Shown here in pieces: positions 26,458-35,039 of a DNA stretch of 64,000 nt. Source of the DNA: an uncultured Fusobacterium sp. (GTDB taxonomy: Bacteria; Fusobacteriota; Fusobacteriia; Fusobacteriales; Fusobacteriaceae); contig NZ_CAJKIS010000005.1 of the NCBI RefSeq assembly GCF_905200055.1, positions 20,397 to 84,396 on the forward strand, read 5' to 3'. Numbering within the stretch: the stretch's first letter is position 1; every line of letters starts with the position of its first letter. Position numbers and translations under genes: made by a program. The notes beneath the pieces were generated by a model, which had not been told where the DNA came from, ran no database searches, and was given only the letters and a program-made list of their open reading frames with translations.

Positions 26458-27267
26458 TTACCTCACTAACTTTTTTTCTATCTTATCACTGTCCTCTTTT
26501 TGTAATAGACTTTTAACTCCATCTAAGAATTCAATCTCATCAAAAACAGTTAGTTTCAAATTGTATCTATTGATTACTTCACTAACTTTATTATCTATAA
26601 CAGAGGTAGAAGAAACTATATACATAGGTTGTTCTATTTTACCAGCTTTTTTCATTATAAAATCTAACATATCTATAAAATCTGGATCTTTTAACTCTAC
26701 TCCTAAAAATAAAGTAGGTCTACTTTTTAATTCTGTACATATTTGTTCAAAAAATCCATTATAAAAATCAAGTACCTTTAATTTTCTTACATCTTGACTT
26801 GTAATAAAAAGATCTTCTGGATTACAAATATTCCCCATGATCTTATAAAAGTTGATTTTTTCATCATCTGAAAAATCATTTTTTGTTGGAGTAATTGTAT
26901 TTATGTAATTTGGATATAATTTTTCTAAAACTATATCATAGTTCATTGTCATTATTGTTTTAAAATAATCAAGCTCAAAAATATTGTCATATATATCAAC
27001 ATTCTTATAATGTTTCATATCAAAGATTTCTCTTATTTGTTTTAAAAGAGAATTTTTTGAACTTATAACTGCATCTAGATAAGCTTGAGCCACATCTGAA
27101 AAAGAGTCTCTATTTTTAATATAACCTTTTGCTGATTGTTTGATATCAAAAATTATCATATCTGCAAGTTCTGCTCTTTTTGGAAATCCTGTTATTTCAC
27201 TAACAAAATCTCCTATAAATAGATTTAATTTTTGTGCTTCTCCAAACTTATCAAAAAAGTTCTTCAT
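26458..27267 (-). CDS. Degenerate SIR2-like protein
   Basis: 269 residues with the layout of SIR2_2-type proteins: an N-terminal LNLFIGDFVSEITGFPKRAE (residues 14-33) where a GAG-x-S NAD loop is expected, TMNYDIVLEK (107-116) for the usual TTNYD, and KIMGNICNPEDLFITSQDV (142-160) for the usual K-x-HG...ITxxDY. The glycine-rich loop and the catalytic His are replaced (GDF and M144), so NAD hydrolysis is doubtful. It is the first gene of the three-gene unit. The SIR2 relation is from motif order only and needs a profile search. Confidence 0.62.
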   Translation of the reverse strand: MKNFFDKFGEAQKLNLFIGDFVSEITGFPKRAELADMIIFDIKQSAKGYIKNRDSFSDVAQAYLDAVISSKNSLLKQIREIFDMKHYKNVDIYDNIFELDYFKTIMTMNYDIVLEKLYPNYINTITPTKNDFSDDEKINFYKIMGNICNPEDLFITSQDVRKLKVLDFYNGFFEQICTELKSRPTLFLGVELKDPDFIDMLDFIMKKAGKIEQPMYIVSSTSVIDNKVSEVINRYNLKLTVFDEIEFLDGVKSLLQKEDSDKIEKKLVR

Positions 27268-27305
27268 GTTGTCACCTACCTTGTGTTTTGTTTTCTATCA
27301 CTATT

Positions 27306-27334
27306 AGTATAACTTAATTTCTTAAATTTAACAA
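27306..27334 (-). promoter_or_regulatory. Promoter of the SIR2-like/alarmone synthetase unit
   Basis: Minus strand TTGTTA (27329-27334), a 17-base spacer and TATACT (27306-27311), about 40 bases before the SIR2-like ATG. The -35 element is imperfect. Confidence 0.5.
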
Positions 27335-27463
27335 CAAAAAACTTACAAAAAGTCAAGAAAAATTTTTTTATTTACATTTAATAAAAAGGAAATAGTTTAT
27401 GATTTTATTAGTAATATATTAAAAAAAGTGCTATTATTAAAATATAAACTATGAGGTGATAAA

Positions 27464-28912
27464 ATGAATCTGATTATAACTTTTTTTAAAGACTATATTG
27501 TAATTATAAACATATTCTTTTTAATTACGATTGTACTCTTAGAAAGAAAAAAACCTGTATACACTTTGTTTTGGATAACTATACTTATTCTTGCTCCATA
27601 TATTGGTTTTATATTCTATCTATTTTTTGGATTGAGCTTTAGAAAAAAAAGAGTTGTTGATAAATTCTATAAATGGAAATTTCTTCATAGCAAAAAAGTT
27701 ATCAGTTCCTCTGAAAGAAAAGATCTAAATAGATGGAAGCAACTTATCTCATACCTTGAAATAGCTTCTAATAATAAATTAACAACTTTAAATGCTTTTA
27801 AATTATTTACTGATGGAAATGTTTTTTTTAATCATATGATAGAAGATTTAAACGAAGCTAAACATTCAATTAATATGGAATATTATATTTTTAGATATGA
27901 TGAGTTAGGAAAAAGAATAATAGATATTCTTATTGAAAAAGCTAAAAATGGAGTTGAAGTAAATGTAATCATTGATGAAGCTGGTGGGGCTGACAGAAAA
28001 ATGATAAAACTTATGAGAGATAATAATATTAATGTAGAGATATTCTTTCCCTCTCCCTTTGCTTCTTTCAAAATAGCTAATCTAAGAGCAAATTATCGTG
28101 ATCATAGAAAACTTTGCCTTATTGATAGCAAACTAGGTTATATTGGTGGTTTTAATATAGGTTTAGAGTATTTAAGCAAAGGAAAACTTGGACACTGGCG
28201 TGATACAGGAGTAAGAGTTTTTGGAGAAGCGGTTCTGGAATTAGAAAAAGAATTTTTCTTCTCATGGGGAATTGCTAAAAAGAAACCTGTTGTGTATCAA
28301 GCTAAAGAATATGCTTTTGAACATGAAGCTTTCCAAGAGATAATAAGAACAAGAGGTAAATACTCTGGATATTCTCAAGTTGTTAGTAGTGGACCAAATT
28401 ATCAATTTAAAACTATGAGAGATACATTTTTAAAGATAATTTTAGAAGCAAAAAAATATATCTATATTCAAACACCATACTTTGTTCCAGATGATACTAT
28501 CTTGGAAGCTTTAAAAATAGCTACTCTTTCTGGAGTAAAGATTAAAATAATGATACCTGATAAACCAGATCACTTCTTTATTTATTGGGTTAATCAATAT
28601 TTTGTAGGAGAACTTCTTGATTTAGGAGTTACTGTTTATAGATATCATAAAGGATTCTTACATAGTAAAATGGTACTTGCAGATGATGAGGTTGTAAGTA
28701 TTGGAACTGCTAATTTTGATAATAGAAGTTTTTACCAAAATTTTGAGATAAATATTAATATCTATGAAAAGGATATTGCTGAGAAATTTAGAGAGATTTT
28801 CTATGATGATATGAAAACAAGTAGCAAATTATTAAGAAGTGAATATAGCAAAAGAGGTTTCTACATCAAATCTAAAGAATCAATTTGTAGGCTTCTTGCT
28901 CCTATACTATAA
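27464..28912 (+). CDS. cls: Cardiolipin synthase (phospholipase D family)
   Basis: 482 residues. Two N-terminal membrane helices (about 5-25 and 32-55) precede two phospholipase D domains with HKD motifs, NYRDHRKLCLIDSKLGYIGG and FLHSKMVLADDEVVSIGTAN. It joins two phosphatidylglycerols into cardiolipin at the inner membrane. The length is normal for ClsA. It is divergent from the SIR2-like unit and followed after 32 bases by the PHP gene, with which it is probably cotranscribed. Ribosome site GAGGTGA precedes the ATG. Confidence 0.95.
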   Translation: MNLIITFFKDYIVIINIFFLITIVLLERKKPVYTLFWITILILAPYIGFIFYLFFGLSFRKKRVVDKFYKWKFLHSKKVISSSERKDLNRWKQLISYLEIASNNKLTTLNAFKLFTDGNVFFNHMIEDLNEAKHSINMEYYIFRYDELGKRIIDILIEKAKNGVEVNVIIDEAGGADRKMIKLMRDNNINVEIFFPSPFASFKIANLRANYRDHRKLCLIDSKLGYIGGFNIGLEYLSKGKLGHWRDTGVRVFGEAVLELEKEFFFSWGIAKKKPVVYQAKEYAFEHEAFQEIIRTRGKYSGYSQVVSSGPNYQFKTMRDTFLKIILEAKKYIYIQTPYFVPDDTILEALKIATLSGVKIKIMIPDKPDHFFIYWVNQYFVGELLDLGVTVYRYHKGFLHSKMVLADDEVVSIGTANFDNRSFYQNFEININIYEKDIAEKFREIFYDDMKTSSKLLRSEYSKRGFYIKSKESICRLLAPIL

Positions 28913-28944
28913 TTACATATATTCATTTACACGAGGTGACAAAA

Positions 28945-29703
28945 ATGGTAGAATTTCAAAAACTTTCTTCTTTCTTTTTTAAATTTTTAGAAAGTGATGC
29001 TAAATTTATAGGGGATTTTTATTATGATCTTCATATTCATACAACTGCGTCAGATAGTTTTATTAAGCCTGATTTTTTAAAAAATTTTGTTAAAAATAAA
29101 AGATATCTATTATCTGTAACAGATCATAATGAAATAAGAGGATCTGTTGAACTTTATGAAAAGGGAATTAATGTAGTTCCGGGTATAGAGATTGGTTGTG
29201 AAGATGGATTTGAAATGCTTGTTTATTTTAATGAGATGCAAGATTTAGAAGATTTTTATAGAAGAGAGGTTGAAGGATATAAGAATCTAAAAAGAATGGC
29301 AAAAACACATAGAACTATTTATGAATATCTTGATGCTTTACAAGGGATAAACTGTCATAAATCTATACCTCATATTTGTGGAGTTGTTCAAAAAAACTTC
29401 ATTCACAATAAACCATACATATATGATATTATAAAAAAAGTTGACTCTATTGAAACTCACAATCATGCTCTACCTATGGTTAGAAATCTACAAGCTGCTG
29501 AAATTAGAGAACAGTTTAACTTAACTGCTACTTTTGGAAGTGATGCTCACATAATAAGAGAGGCTATAGCCTTCTATAAATATGCTAACATGGCATCTGT
29601 TGGAGTCGGTGATACTGTTATGAACTATCTTTTTAAAATAGGTAGTATCAGTGGAATAGGACAAAAACATCTAATACATATGTTAAAGAATACTTTACTA
29701 TAA
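28945..29703 (+). CDS. PHP-domain metal-dependent phosphoesterase
   Basis: 252 residues from the ATG at 28945, which has GAGGTGA at the right distance; the GTG at 28936 lies inside that ribosome site. PHP motifs are in order: DLHIHTTASDSF, SVTDHNEI, VVPGIEIG and the C-terminal THNHALP and FGSDAHI. The histidines and aspartates would bind two or three metal ions for phosphoester hydrolysis. The substrate is unknown. An interior stretch of about 60 residues between the motifs (EDFYRREVEGYKNLKRM) is helical. Confidence 0.85.
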   Translation: MVEFQKLSSFFFKFLESDAKFIGDFYYDLHIHTTASDSFIKPDFLKNFVKNKRYLLSVTDHNEIRGSVELYEKGINVVPGIEIGCEDGFEMLVYFNEMQDLEDFYRREVEGYKNLKRMAKTHRTIYEYLDALQGINCHKSIPHICGVVQKNFIHNKPYIYDIIKKVDSIETHNHALPMVRNLQAAEIREQFNLTATFGSDAHIIREAIAFYKYANMASVGVGDTVMNYLFKIGSISGIGQKHLIHMLKNTLL

Positions 29704-29755
29704 ATGAAATTTTTCTTTTCAAAATCTGAATTTTGTAGTATAATAAAAATTGAGT

Positions 29756-29832
29756 GATCCCGTAGCTCAATTGGATAGAGCAATTCCCTCCTAAGGAATA
29801 GGTTGTGTGTTCAAACCACATCGGGATCGCCA
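29756..29832 (+). tRNA. tRNA-Arg, anticodon CCT
   Basis: 77 bases including an encoded CCA end. Acceptor GATCCCG pairs with CGGGATC, the D stem is GCTC/GAGC, the anticodon stem is ATTCC/GGAAT with loop CTCCTAA (anticodon CCT, reading AGG), and the T arm has TTCAAAC. All stems close. It follows the PHP gene by 52 bases and the next lipoprotein gene begins 22 bases downstream. Confidence 0.97.
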
Positions 29833-29854
29833 TTTTTATTTTAGGAGTACTATC

Positions 29855-30163
29855 ATGAAAAAATTATCTTTTATTTTTCTTATTATTTTTATTTTCAGTG
29901 GTTGTAGTAATCTAAATTTTTGGAGTAAATATAAAGAAAATAAGATTAAAAAACAATATACTCAACTATCTAAAAGATTTGATTCTCTTGTATCTGAAGA
30001 GATTGAAGAGGATAAGAGAGCTGAACTAGAAGAGGATTTCTCTAAGTATAGAAATAGAATCAATTCTAGTGGTGGAAAAGATAAAGAATATAATAATACA
30101 GTTAGAGAGTTAGTTTTAAGTTCTGATATAAAAATACAATATTTAAAAGATTTAAAAGATTAG
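29855..30163 (+). CDS. Small lipoprotein of unknown function
   Basis: 102 residues from the ATG at 29855 (AGGAG upstream at 29843-29847). The signal peptide KLSFIFLIIFIFSGC ends in a lipobox with the lipidated Cys at about residue 17. The mature part is helical and highly charged (KRFDSLVSEEIEEDKRAELE), likely a coiled coil in the periplasm. It directly follows the tRNA gene with no terminator between, so it may be read from the tRNA promoter. No family was recognised. Confidence 0.8.
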   Translation: MKKLSFIFLIIFIFSGCSNLNFWSKYKENKIKKQYTQLSKRFDSLVSEEIEEDKRAELEEDFSKYRNRINSSGGKDKEYNNTVRELVLSSDIKIQYLKDLKD

Positions 30164-30169
30164 TGTGAT

Positions 30170-30206
30170 AAGCTGGAGCAAGTTAATAATTACTCCAGCT
30201 TTTTTA
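30170..30206 (+). terminator. Terminator after the lipoprotein gene
   Basis: AAGCTGGAG (30170-30178) pairs with CTCCAGCTT (30193-30201), followed by a T run, a few bases after the stop at 30163. Confidence 0.85.
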
Positions 30207-30214
30207 TATTAAAC

Positions 30215-30533
30215 TATAGTTTATCTAACTAAGCTCAGTTATCTTGCACATCGCTAGGTTTTGACAAAGTGCCTTTGTATTTAGCGATTATTCGTCAAGT
30301 TAAGTTATCTCTATTTCTTTTAAATATCAGCTAAATTCCATGTCGTAGAATAAAGAGAGAGTAACACTCATCTGACTAAAATTCCGAAACTCACTTCGTT
30401 CAAACACGTCGGAATTTTTAGCGTCAGATTTCGTAACTCTCTCTAATATTCTTCTCCAAATTACATTTAGCTGATATTAGGGAAAACGAAAATAACTTAA
30501 TATAAATTAGAATGATAAGTTATAGTTTATCTA
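30215..30533. repeat. Foldback repeat element flanked by a 13-bp direct repeat
   Basis: About 320 bases without coding potential. The 13-mer TATAGTTTATCTA occurs at both ends (30215-30227 and 30521-30533). Inside are two palindromic modules. The first pairs ATCGCTA (30250-30256) with TAGCGAT (30282-30288) around CAAAG/CTTTG. The second, 30326-30479, folds along its length: ATATCAGCTAAAT with ATTTAGCTGATAT, AGAGAGAGT with ACTCTCTCT, ATCTGAC with GTCAGAT, and AAAATTCCGA with TCGGAATTTT. A 23-base piece (30458-30480) recurs inverted at 63905-63927, so this is a dispersed family, probably a MITE-like element. Confidence 0.75.
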
Positions 30534-30556
30534 CAATTTAAAAAAAATCATATTTA

Positions 30557-30565
30557 TGATATAAT
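30557..30565 (+). promoter_or_regulatory. Extended -10 promoter of the xth-thiD unit
   Basis: TGATATAAT at 30557-30565 gives an extended -10 element 33 bases before the exonuclease ATG. The -35 position (TTTAAA at 30537-30542) is weak, as is usual for extended -10 promoters. Confidence 0.5.
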
Positions 30566-30597
30566 TTAAAAGAATTAAATTAAAAAAGGAGATATGT

Positions 30598-31359
30598 ATG
30601 AAACTAATTTCATGGAATGTAAATGGATTGAGAGCTGCTGTACAAAAAGGTTTCTTAGATTATTTTAATCAAGAAGATGCAGATATATTTTGCTTACAAG
30701 AAACTAAATTACAAGCTGGACAAATTGATCTTGAACTTAATGGATATCATCAATATTGGAATTATGCTGAAAAAAAAGGTTACTCTGGAACAGCTATTTT
30801 CACTAAAAAAGAGCCTATATCTGTTACTTATGGATTAGGAATAGAGGAGCATGATAAAGAGGGAAGAGTTATAACATTAGAATTTGAAAATTTCTTTATG
30901 ATTACAGTTTATACTCCAAACTCTCAAGAAGCTCTTGCTAGATTAGATTATAGAATGAAATGGGAAGATGATTTTAGAGCTTATCTTCTAAAATTAAATG
31001 AGATAAAACCTGTTATTGTTTGTGGGGATCTAAATGTTGCACATCAAGAGATAGATCTGAAAAATCCTAAAACAAATAGAAAAAATGCTGGTTTCTCTGA
31101 TGAAGAGAGAGAAAAAATGGGAAAACTTTTAGACAGTGGATTTATTGACACTTTTAGATATTTTTATCCAGAATTAACAGGAGCTTACTCTTGGTGGTCT
31201 TATAGATTCAATGCTAGAAAAAACAATGCTGGGTGGAGAATAGATTATTTCCTTGTTTCTGAAAGATTAAAGGATTCTTTAGAAAATGCTGAAATACATA
31301 AAGATATTTTAGGATCTGATCACTGTCCTGTTGTTTTAAAATTAAAGGAGAATTTTTAG
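30598..31359 (+). CDS. xth: Exodeoxyribonuclease III (AP endonuclease)
   Basis: 253 residues of the ExoIII/APE1 family. It cuts at abasic sites in DNA repair. All catalytic motifs are present: LISWNVNGLRA (residues 3-13), CLQETKLQ, TVYTPNSQ, VCGDLNVAHQEIDL, GWRIDYFLVS and the final GSDHCPVV. Length is normal. The ribosome site is AAGGAG. Two short genes follow closely (8 and 11 base gaps), forming an xth-small protein-thiD operon. Confidence 0.96.
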   Translation: MKLISWNVNGLRAAVQKGFLDYFNQEDADIFCLQETKLQAGQIDLELNGYHQYWNYAEKKGYSGTAIFTKKEPISVTYGLGIEEHDKEGRVITLEFENFFMITVYTPNSQEALARLDYRMKWEDDFRAYLLKLNEIKPVIVCGDLNVAHQEIDLKNPKTNRKNAGFSDEEREKMGKLLDSGFIDTFRYFYPELTGAYSWWSYRFNARKNNAGWRIDYFLVSERLKDSLENAEIHKDILGSDHCPVVLKLKENF

Positions 31360-31367
31360 GAGGAATA

Positions 31368-31610
31368 ATGGAAAACTTTAAAAGATTTTGTGAAGTTTGG
31401 GAGAAAGAAAAGCCAGTTCCTGAAGAAAGATACAGATTTTTTGAGCCAATGAGTTGTGTAATGATATTTTTCCTTACTCCTAACGATGTTGATAATATAA
31501 ATGCTTTCTTTAGAAAAAATGGAAGTTTCAACCCTGAAAGACCTATACATGAAGATATAGTAGTTGACGAAATCCATTATAATGGAAATTATATGATTAA
31601 AATAGGATAG
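31368..31610 (+). CDS. Small protein of unknown function between xth and thiD
   Basis: 80 residues, with AGGAGGA upstream. It has a hydrophobic middle (SCVMIFFLTPNDVDNINAFF) and charged ends, and no signal peptide or known motif. It lies between two certain genes with 8 and 11 base gaps, which supports expression. No function is proposed. Confidence 0.75.
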   Translation: MENFKRFCEVWEKEKPVPEERYRFFEPMSCVMIFFLTPNDVDNINAFFRKNGSFNPERPIHEDIVVDEIHYNGNYMIKIG

Positions 31611-31621
31611 GAGGATATTCT

Positions 31622-32425
31622 ATGAAAAATATTTTAACTATTGCTGGTTCTGACAGTTGTGGAGGAGCAGGAATACAAGCTGATTTAAAAACAATGAGTG
31701 CTTTAGGTGTCTATGGTATGAGTGTAATCACTGCTATAACTGCTCAAAATAGTATGGGGGTTCATGCTGTTCAAGAGGTTTCTGAAGATATGATCAGAAT
31801 GCAACTAGAGGCAATTTTTGATGATATTGAAGTTGATGCTATAAAAATAGGTATGCTCTCTAGTAGTACAGTTATAAAAACTATTCTTTCAACTTTAAAA
31901 AAATATAGTTGTAAAAATATTGTTATAGATACTGTTATGCTTTCTAAAAATAGATATAAACTTTTACAAGATGAGGGCATGGAAGATTTAAAAAAACTTA
32001 TATCATTAGGGACAGTTGTTACTCCTAATATCCCTGAGGCTGAAGTTTTGGCTAATATGGAGATAAAAAATGAAAATGATATGATTGAGGCTGGAAAAAA
32101 AATTCAGGCTTTAGGTGCTAAAAATATTTTAATTAAAGGTGGACATAGAGAAGATGATTGCACTGATATTCTTCTGTTAGAAAGTGGAGAAGTTTTAAAA
32201 TTCCCAGAAGTGAGAATCTCTACAAAACATACTCATGGTACTGGTTGTACCCTTTCTTCTGCTATTGCATCCTTTATTGGAAAAGGATACTCAGTTGAAG
32301 AGAGTGTAAAACTTTCTAAAGAATACATTACTGAAGCTATTAGAAACTCTTTTCCTCTTGGTAAAGGGGTAGGACCTTTAGGACATCTTATTGATCTTTA
32401 TAAAAAAGCTGGTATTGAATATTAA
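31622..32425 (+). CDS. thiD: Hydroxymethylpyrimidine/phosphomethylpyrimidine kinase ThiD
   Basis: 267 residues, ribokinase-like fold. It phosphorylates HMP and HMP-phosphate in thiamine synthesis or salvage. Family marks are TIAGSDSCGGAGIQADLKTM (residues 5-24), TAITAQN, and the anion-hole stretch HTHGTGCTLSSAIAS near residue 210. No other thiamine genes adjoin it, and pyridoxal kinase activity is known for some relatives, so salvage is an open alternative. A terminator follows. Confidence 0.94.
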   Translation: MKNILTIAGSDSCGGAGIQADLKTMSALGVYGMSVITAITAQNSMGVHAVQEVSEDMIRMQLEAIFDDIEVDAIKIGMLSSSTVIKTILSTLKKYSCKNIVIDTVMLSKNRYKLLQDEGMEDLKKLISLGTVVTPNIPEAEVLANMEIKNENDMIEAGKKIQALGAKNILIKGGHREDDCTDILLLESGEVLKFPEVRISTKHTHGTGCTLSSAIASFIGKGYSVEESVKLSKEYITEAIRNSFPLGKGVGPLGHLIDLYKKAGIEY

Positions 32426-32432
32426 AAAAATT

Positions 32433-32459
32433 AGAGAGGAAATAGACCTCTCTTTTTTT
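32433..32459 (+). terminator. Terminator of the xth-thiD operon
   Basis: AGAGAGG (32433-32439) pairs with CCTCTCT (32447-32453) and a T run follows. Confidence 0.88.
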
Positions 32460-32460
32460 A

Positions 32461-32799
32461 ATTCACTTAATAAATTTCTATAATTTTAAGAATTTCCATT
32501 TAGTCAATATTAAAATAATTTTTATCTTTTTTATGATTTTTTTACAATTGTATATTCAAATAGTTACCTCTTTTTTAATTTTATTCAAACTTTTTCTGTT
32601 CAAATTATATAATTTTTAAATATTATGTTTTATTTTTTTAAATTATAGATAGATTTTTTTACATTTTATATTTTTTGATAATATTTTTTTATATCTATTT
32701 TTATCTCAATTCCATTCTTTTTTTAAATTCAATTTTTATATTCTTAATTTGTTTACTTTCAGTTAAAATCATTTTATAAAAAGACTAAAAATTTGATTA
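32461..32799. other. AT-rich gene-free stretch upstream of the PTS operon
   Basis: About 340 bases that are extremely A/T-rich, with long T runs. I see no open frame with a ribosome site, no hairpin and no repeat. Its right edge is the PTS promoter. Confidence 0.6.
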
Positions 32800-32828
32800 T
32801 TGACAACTAAAAAAGAAAAATGTATACT
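32800..32828 (+). promoter_or_regulatory. Strong promoter of the PTS operon
   Basis: TTGACA (32800-32805), a 17-base spacer and TATACT (32823-32828). The start site would be near 32835, 50 bases before the IIB ATG. A short GTCGT/ACGAAC inverted sequence lies in the leader at 32840-32856. Confidence 0.8.
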
Positions 32829-32884
32829 TGGGATATCAGTCGTAAAGGTACGAACAACAGTATAATTTTAAGGAGGAATTTTTT

Positions 32885-33358
32885 ATGCCAAATATAGTTT
32901 TAACCAGAATTGATAACAGATTGATACATGGACAAGTTGCAACAGCATGGGCTCAATATTCAGGAGCAAACCTTTTATTGGTTCCTAATGATGACGTTAG
33001 CGTGAACCCTACAAGACAAAATTTAATGAATCTTGCTGCACCAAAAGGAATGCAAACAAGATATTTTTCAGTTCAAAAAACAATAGATATTATTCATAAA
33101 GCTGCCGATAGACAACTTATTGCAATAATAGCTGAAACACCTCAAGATGTAGTTAGATTAGTTGAAGGTGGAGTACCTATTAAAAAAGTAAATGTTGGAA
33201 ATATGCATATGTCTGAAGGAAAAAAACAAATTTCAAAAGCAGTTTGTGTTAATGAAGCAGATATAGCTGCATTTAAAAGACTAAAGGAACTTGGTGTTGA
33301 AGTTGAAATACAAAGAGTTCCTACAGAAGCAAAAGAAAATATATGGGATTTAATTTAA
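32885..33358 (+). CDS. PTS system mannose-family IIB component
   Basis: 157 residues. It passes phosphate from IIA to the sugar. The phosphorylated histidine is H15 in RIDNRLIHGQVATAW, and the rest follows the mannose/fructose/sorbose IIB pattern (VNVGNMHMSEGKKQISKAV). It is the first gene of a four-gene permease, AAGGAGG upstream. The specificity cannot be told; the order IIB-IIC-IID-IIA and separate IIA and IIB proteins resemble sorbose or N-acetylgalactosamine types rather than the fused ManX. Confidence 0.93.
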   Translation: MPNIVLTRIDNRLIHGQVATAWAQYSGANLLLVPNDDVSVNPTRQNLMNLAAPKGMQTRYFSVQKTIDIIHKAADRQLIAIIAETPQDVVRLVEGGVPIKKVNVGNMHMSEGKKQISKAVCVNEADIAAFKRLKELGVEVEIQRVPTEAKENIWDLI

Positions 33359-33439
33359 TTTTAACTATGGGTTTTTAGACAAATTTTTAATTATATGATT
33401 TTAATTTTATTAAAATATAGTTAAGGAGGGAAAACATTT

Positions 33440-34225
33440 ATGTTAATGGAGTCATTGTTAATAGCAATATTTGCTGGAATAGCAGGTATTGACTTATTTG
33501 ATGGGTTGATACATATTCATAGACCCATCGTAACAGGAGCAGTAGTAGGGCTTATATTGGGTGATCTTAGAATGGGACTTATAGCTGGAGCAACACTTGA
33601 ACTAGTATGGATGGGAGCCGTACCAGTTGGAGGAGCACAGCCACCTAACGTTGTTGTTGGAGGTATTATTGGAAGTACATTTGCAATTCTTACAAAACAA
33701 GATCCTGCAACAGCAGTAGGAATAGCTATTCCATTTGCAGTAGCTGTACAAGCTTGTATCACTTTATTATTTACTTTCTTCTCACCTGTAATGCATAAAG
33801 CAGATAAATATGCTGAAGAAGCAAATACAAGTGGAATTGAAAGAATCAATTACCTTGGATTAGTATTGTTGTTTGTATTCTATTTCACAGTAACTTTCTT
33901 ACCTATTTCAATGGGAGCAAAAGCTGCTCAAGAGATTGTAGAATTACTACCTCAATGGTTAATAGATGGATTTGGTGTAGCTGGTGGTTTAATGCCTGCA
34001 ATTGGATTTGCTATGCTTTTAAATATCATGTTCAAGAAAAATTATATTATTTTCTTTGTACTTGGATTTATTCTTGCAACATATTTACACTTACCTGTAA
34101 TAGGAATAGCTGCAGTTGGATTTATAATTGCTATTTATGATTATCAAGTAAATAAAAAAATGGATAATATACAACCTACAGTTGGAGTAACAGCAGAGGA
34201 GGAGGATTATAGCGATGGAATATAG
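33440..34225 (+). CDS. PTS system mannose-family IIC component
   Basis: 261 residues, a membrane subunit with about six to seven hydrophobic segments; family stretches GAVVGLILGDLRMGLIAGAT and GGAQPPNVVVGGIIGS near residues 34-80. With IID it forms the sugar channel. An 81-base gap separates it from IIB, and its end overlaps the IID start by 11 bases. Confidence 0.93.
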   Translation: MLMESLLIAIFAGIAGIDLFDGLIHIHRPIVTGAVVGLILGDLRMGLIAGATLELVWMGAVPVGGAQPPNVVVGGIIGSTFAILTKQDPATAVGIAIPFAVAVQACITLLFTFFSPVMHKADKYAEEANTSGIERINYLGLVLLFVFYFTVTFLPISMGAKAAQEIVELLPQWLIDGFGVAGGLMPAIGFAMLLNIMFKKNYIIFFVLGFILATYLHLPVIGIAAVGFIIAIYDYQVNKKMDNIQPTVGVTAEEEDYSDGI

Positions 34226-35024
34226 AGACAACAGTAAAGAAAAAGTTATAACTAAAAAAGATTTGAATAATATGGTATGGAGATCACTTCTTTTACAAGC
34301 ATCTTTTAACTATGAAAGAATGCAAGCTGGTGGTTGGCTATATTCAATTCTTCCTGGGCTTAAAAAAATTCATAAAAATAAAGAAGATCTTTCAAATTCA
34401 ATGAAACTTCACCTTGAATTCTTCAATGTACATCCATTCTTAGTTACATTTGTTCAAGGACTTGTTCTTGCAATGGAAGAAAATAAAGAGAGTCAAGATT
34501 CAATAAGAGGTATTAAAATTGCTTTAATGGGACCTCTTGGAGGAATCGGAGATGCTCTATGTTGGTTTACACTTCTACCTATAACTGCAAGTATTGGAGT
34601 TTCTCTTGCAAAAGATGGTAATATTGCTGGTCCAATAGTATTTTTACTTCTATTTAATATAGTTCATATCTTCTTAAGATTTTTCTTAATGCACTATTCT
34701 TATAAAATGGGAGTTGGAGCTATTTCAAAACTAAAAGATGATACAGAATATGTTACAAATGGATCTTTAATTTTAGGACTTACAGTAATTGGAGGACTAA
34801 TTGCTTCATTTGTAAACTTAAAAATAGCAACTGTTATAAATCTTGGAAATGATGTTATGGTTAATATTCAACAAGATGTTTTTGATAAAATAATACCTAA
34901 TATTTTACCATTACTTTATACATTGTTTATGTTCTATCTTCTTAAAAAAGGTAAAAAACCAATAACTCTTATTCTTCTTACTCTTGTAATAGGTATAGCA
35001 GGAAGAGGACTTGGAATTTTATAA
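34215..35024 (+). CDS. PTS system mannose-family IID component
   Basis: 269 residues. The cytosolic N-terminal part carries the IID signature (QASFNYERMQAGGWLYSILP and MGPLGGIGDALCWF), followed by membrane helices. It starts within the last codons of IIC (translational coupling; GAGGAGG ribosome site) and is followed after 15 bases by IIA. Confidence 0.94.
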   Translation: MEYRDNSKEKVITKKDLNNMVWRSLLLQASFNYERMQAGGWLYSILPGLKKIHKNKEDLSNSMKLHLEFFNVHPFLVTFVQGLVLAMEENKESQDSIRGIKIALMGPLGGIGDALCWFTLLPITASIGVSLAKDGNIAGPIVFLLLFNIVHIFLRFFLMHYSYKMGVGAISKLKDDTEYVTNGSLILGLTVIGGLIASFVNLKIATVINLGNDVMVNIQQDVFDKIIPNILPLLYTLFMFYLLKKGKKPITLILLTLVIGIAGRGLGIL

Positions 35025-35039
35025 TAAAGGAGATAAGTT

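Noticed and set aside
24429..27267. A known defence system (Thoeris, Avs, DSR or CapRel type)
   Set aside because: None of the defining domain combinations is present: no TIR or STAND domain, the SIR2-like protein lacks its NAD loop and His, and the synthetase has no fused antitoxin domain.
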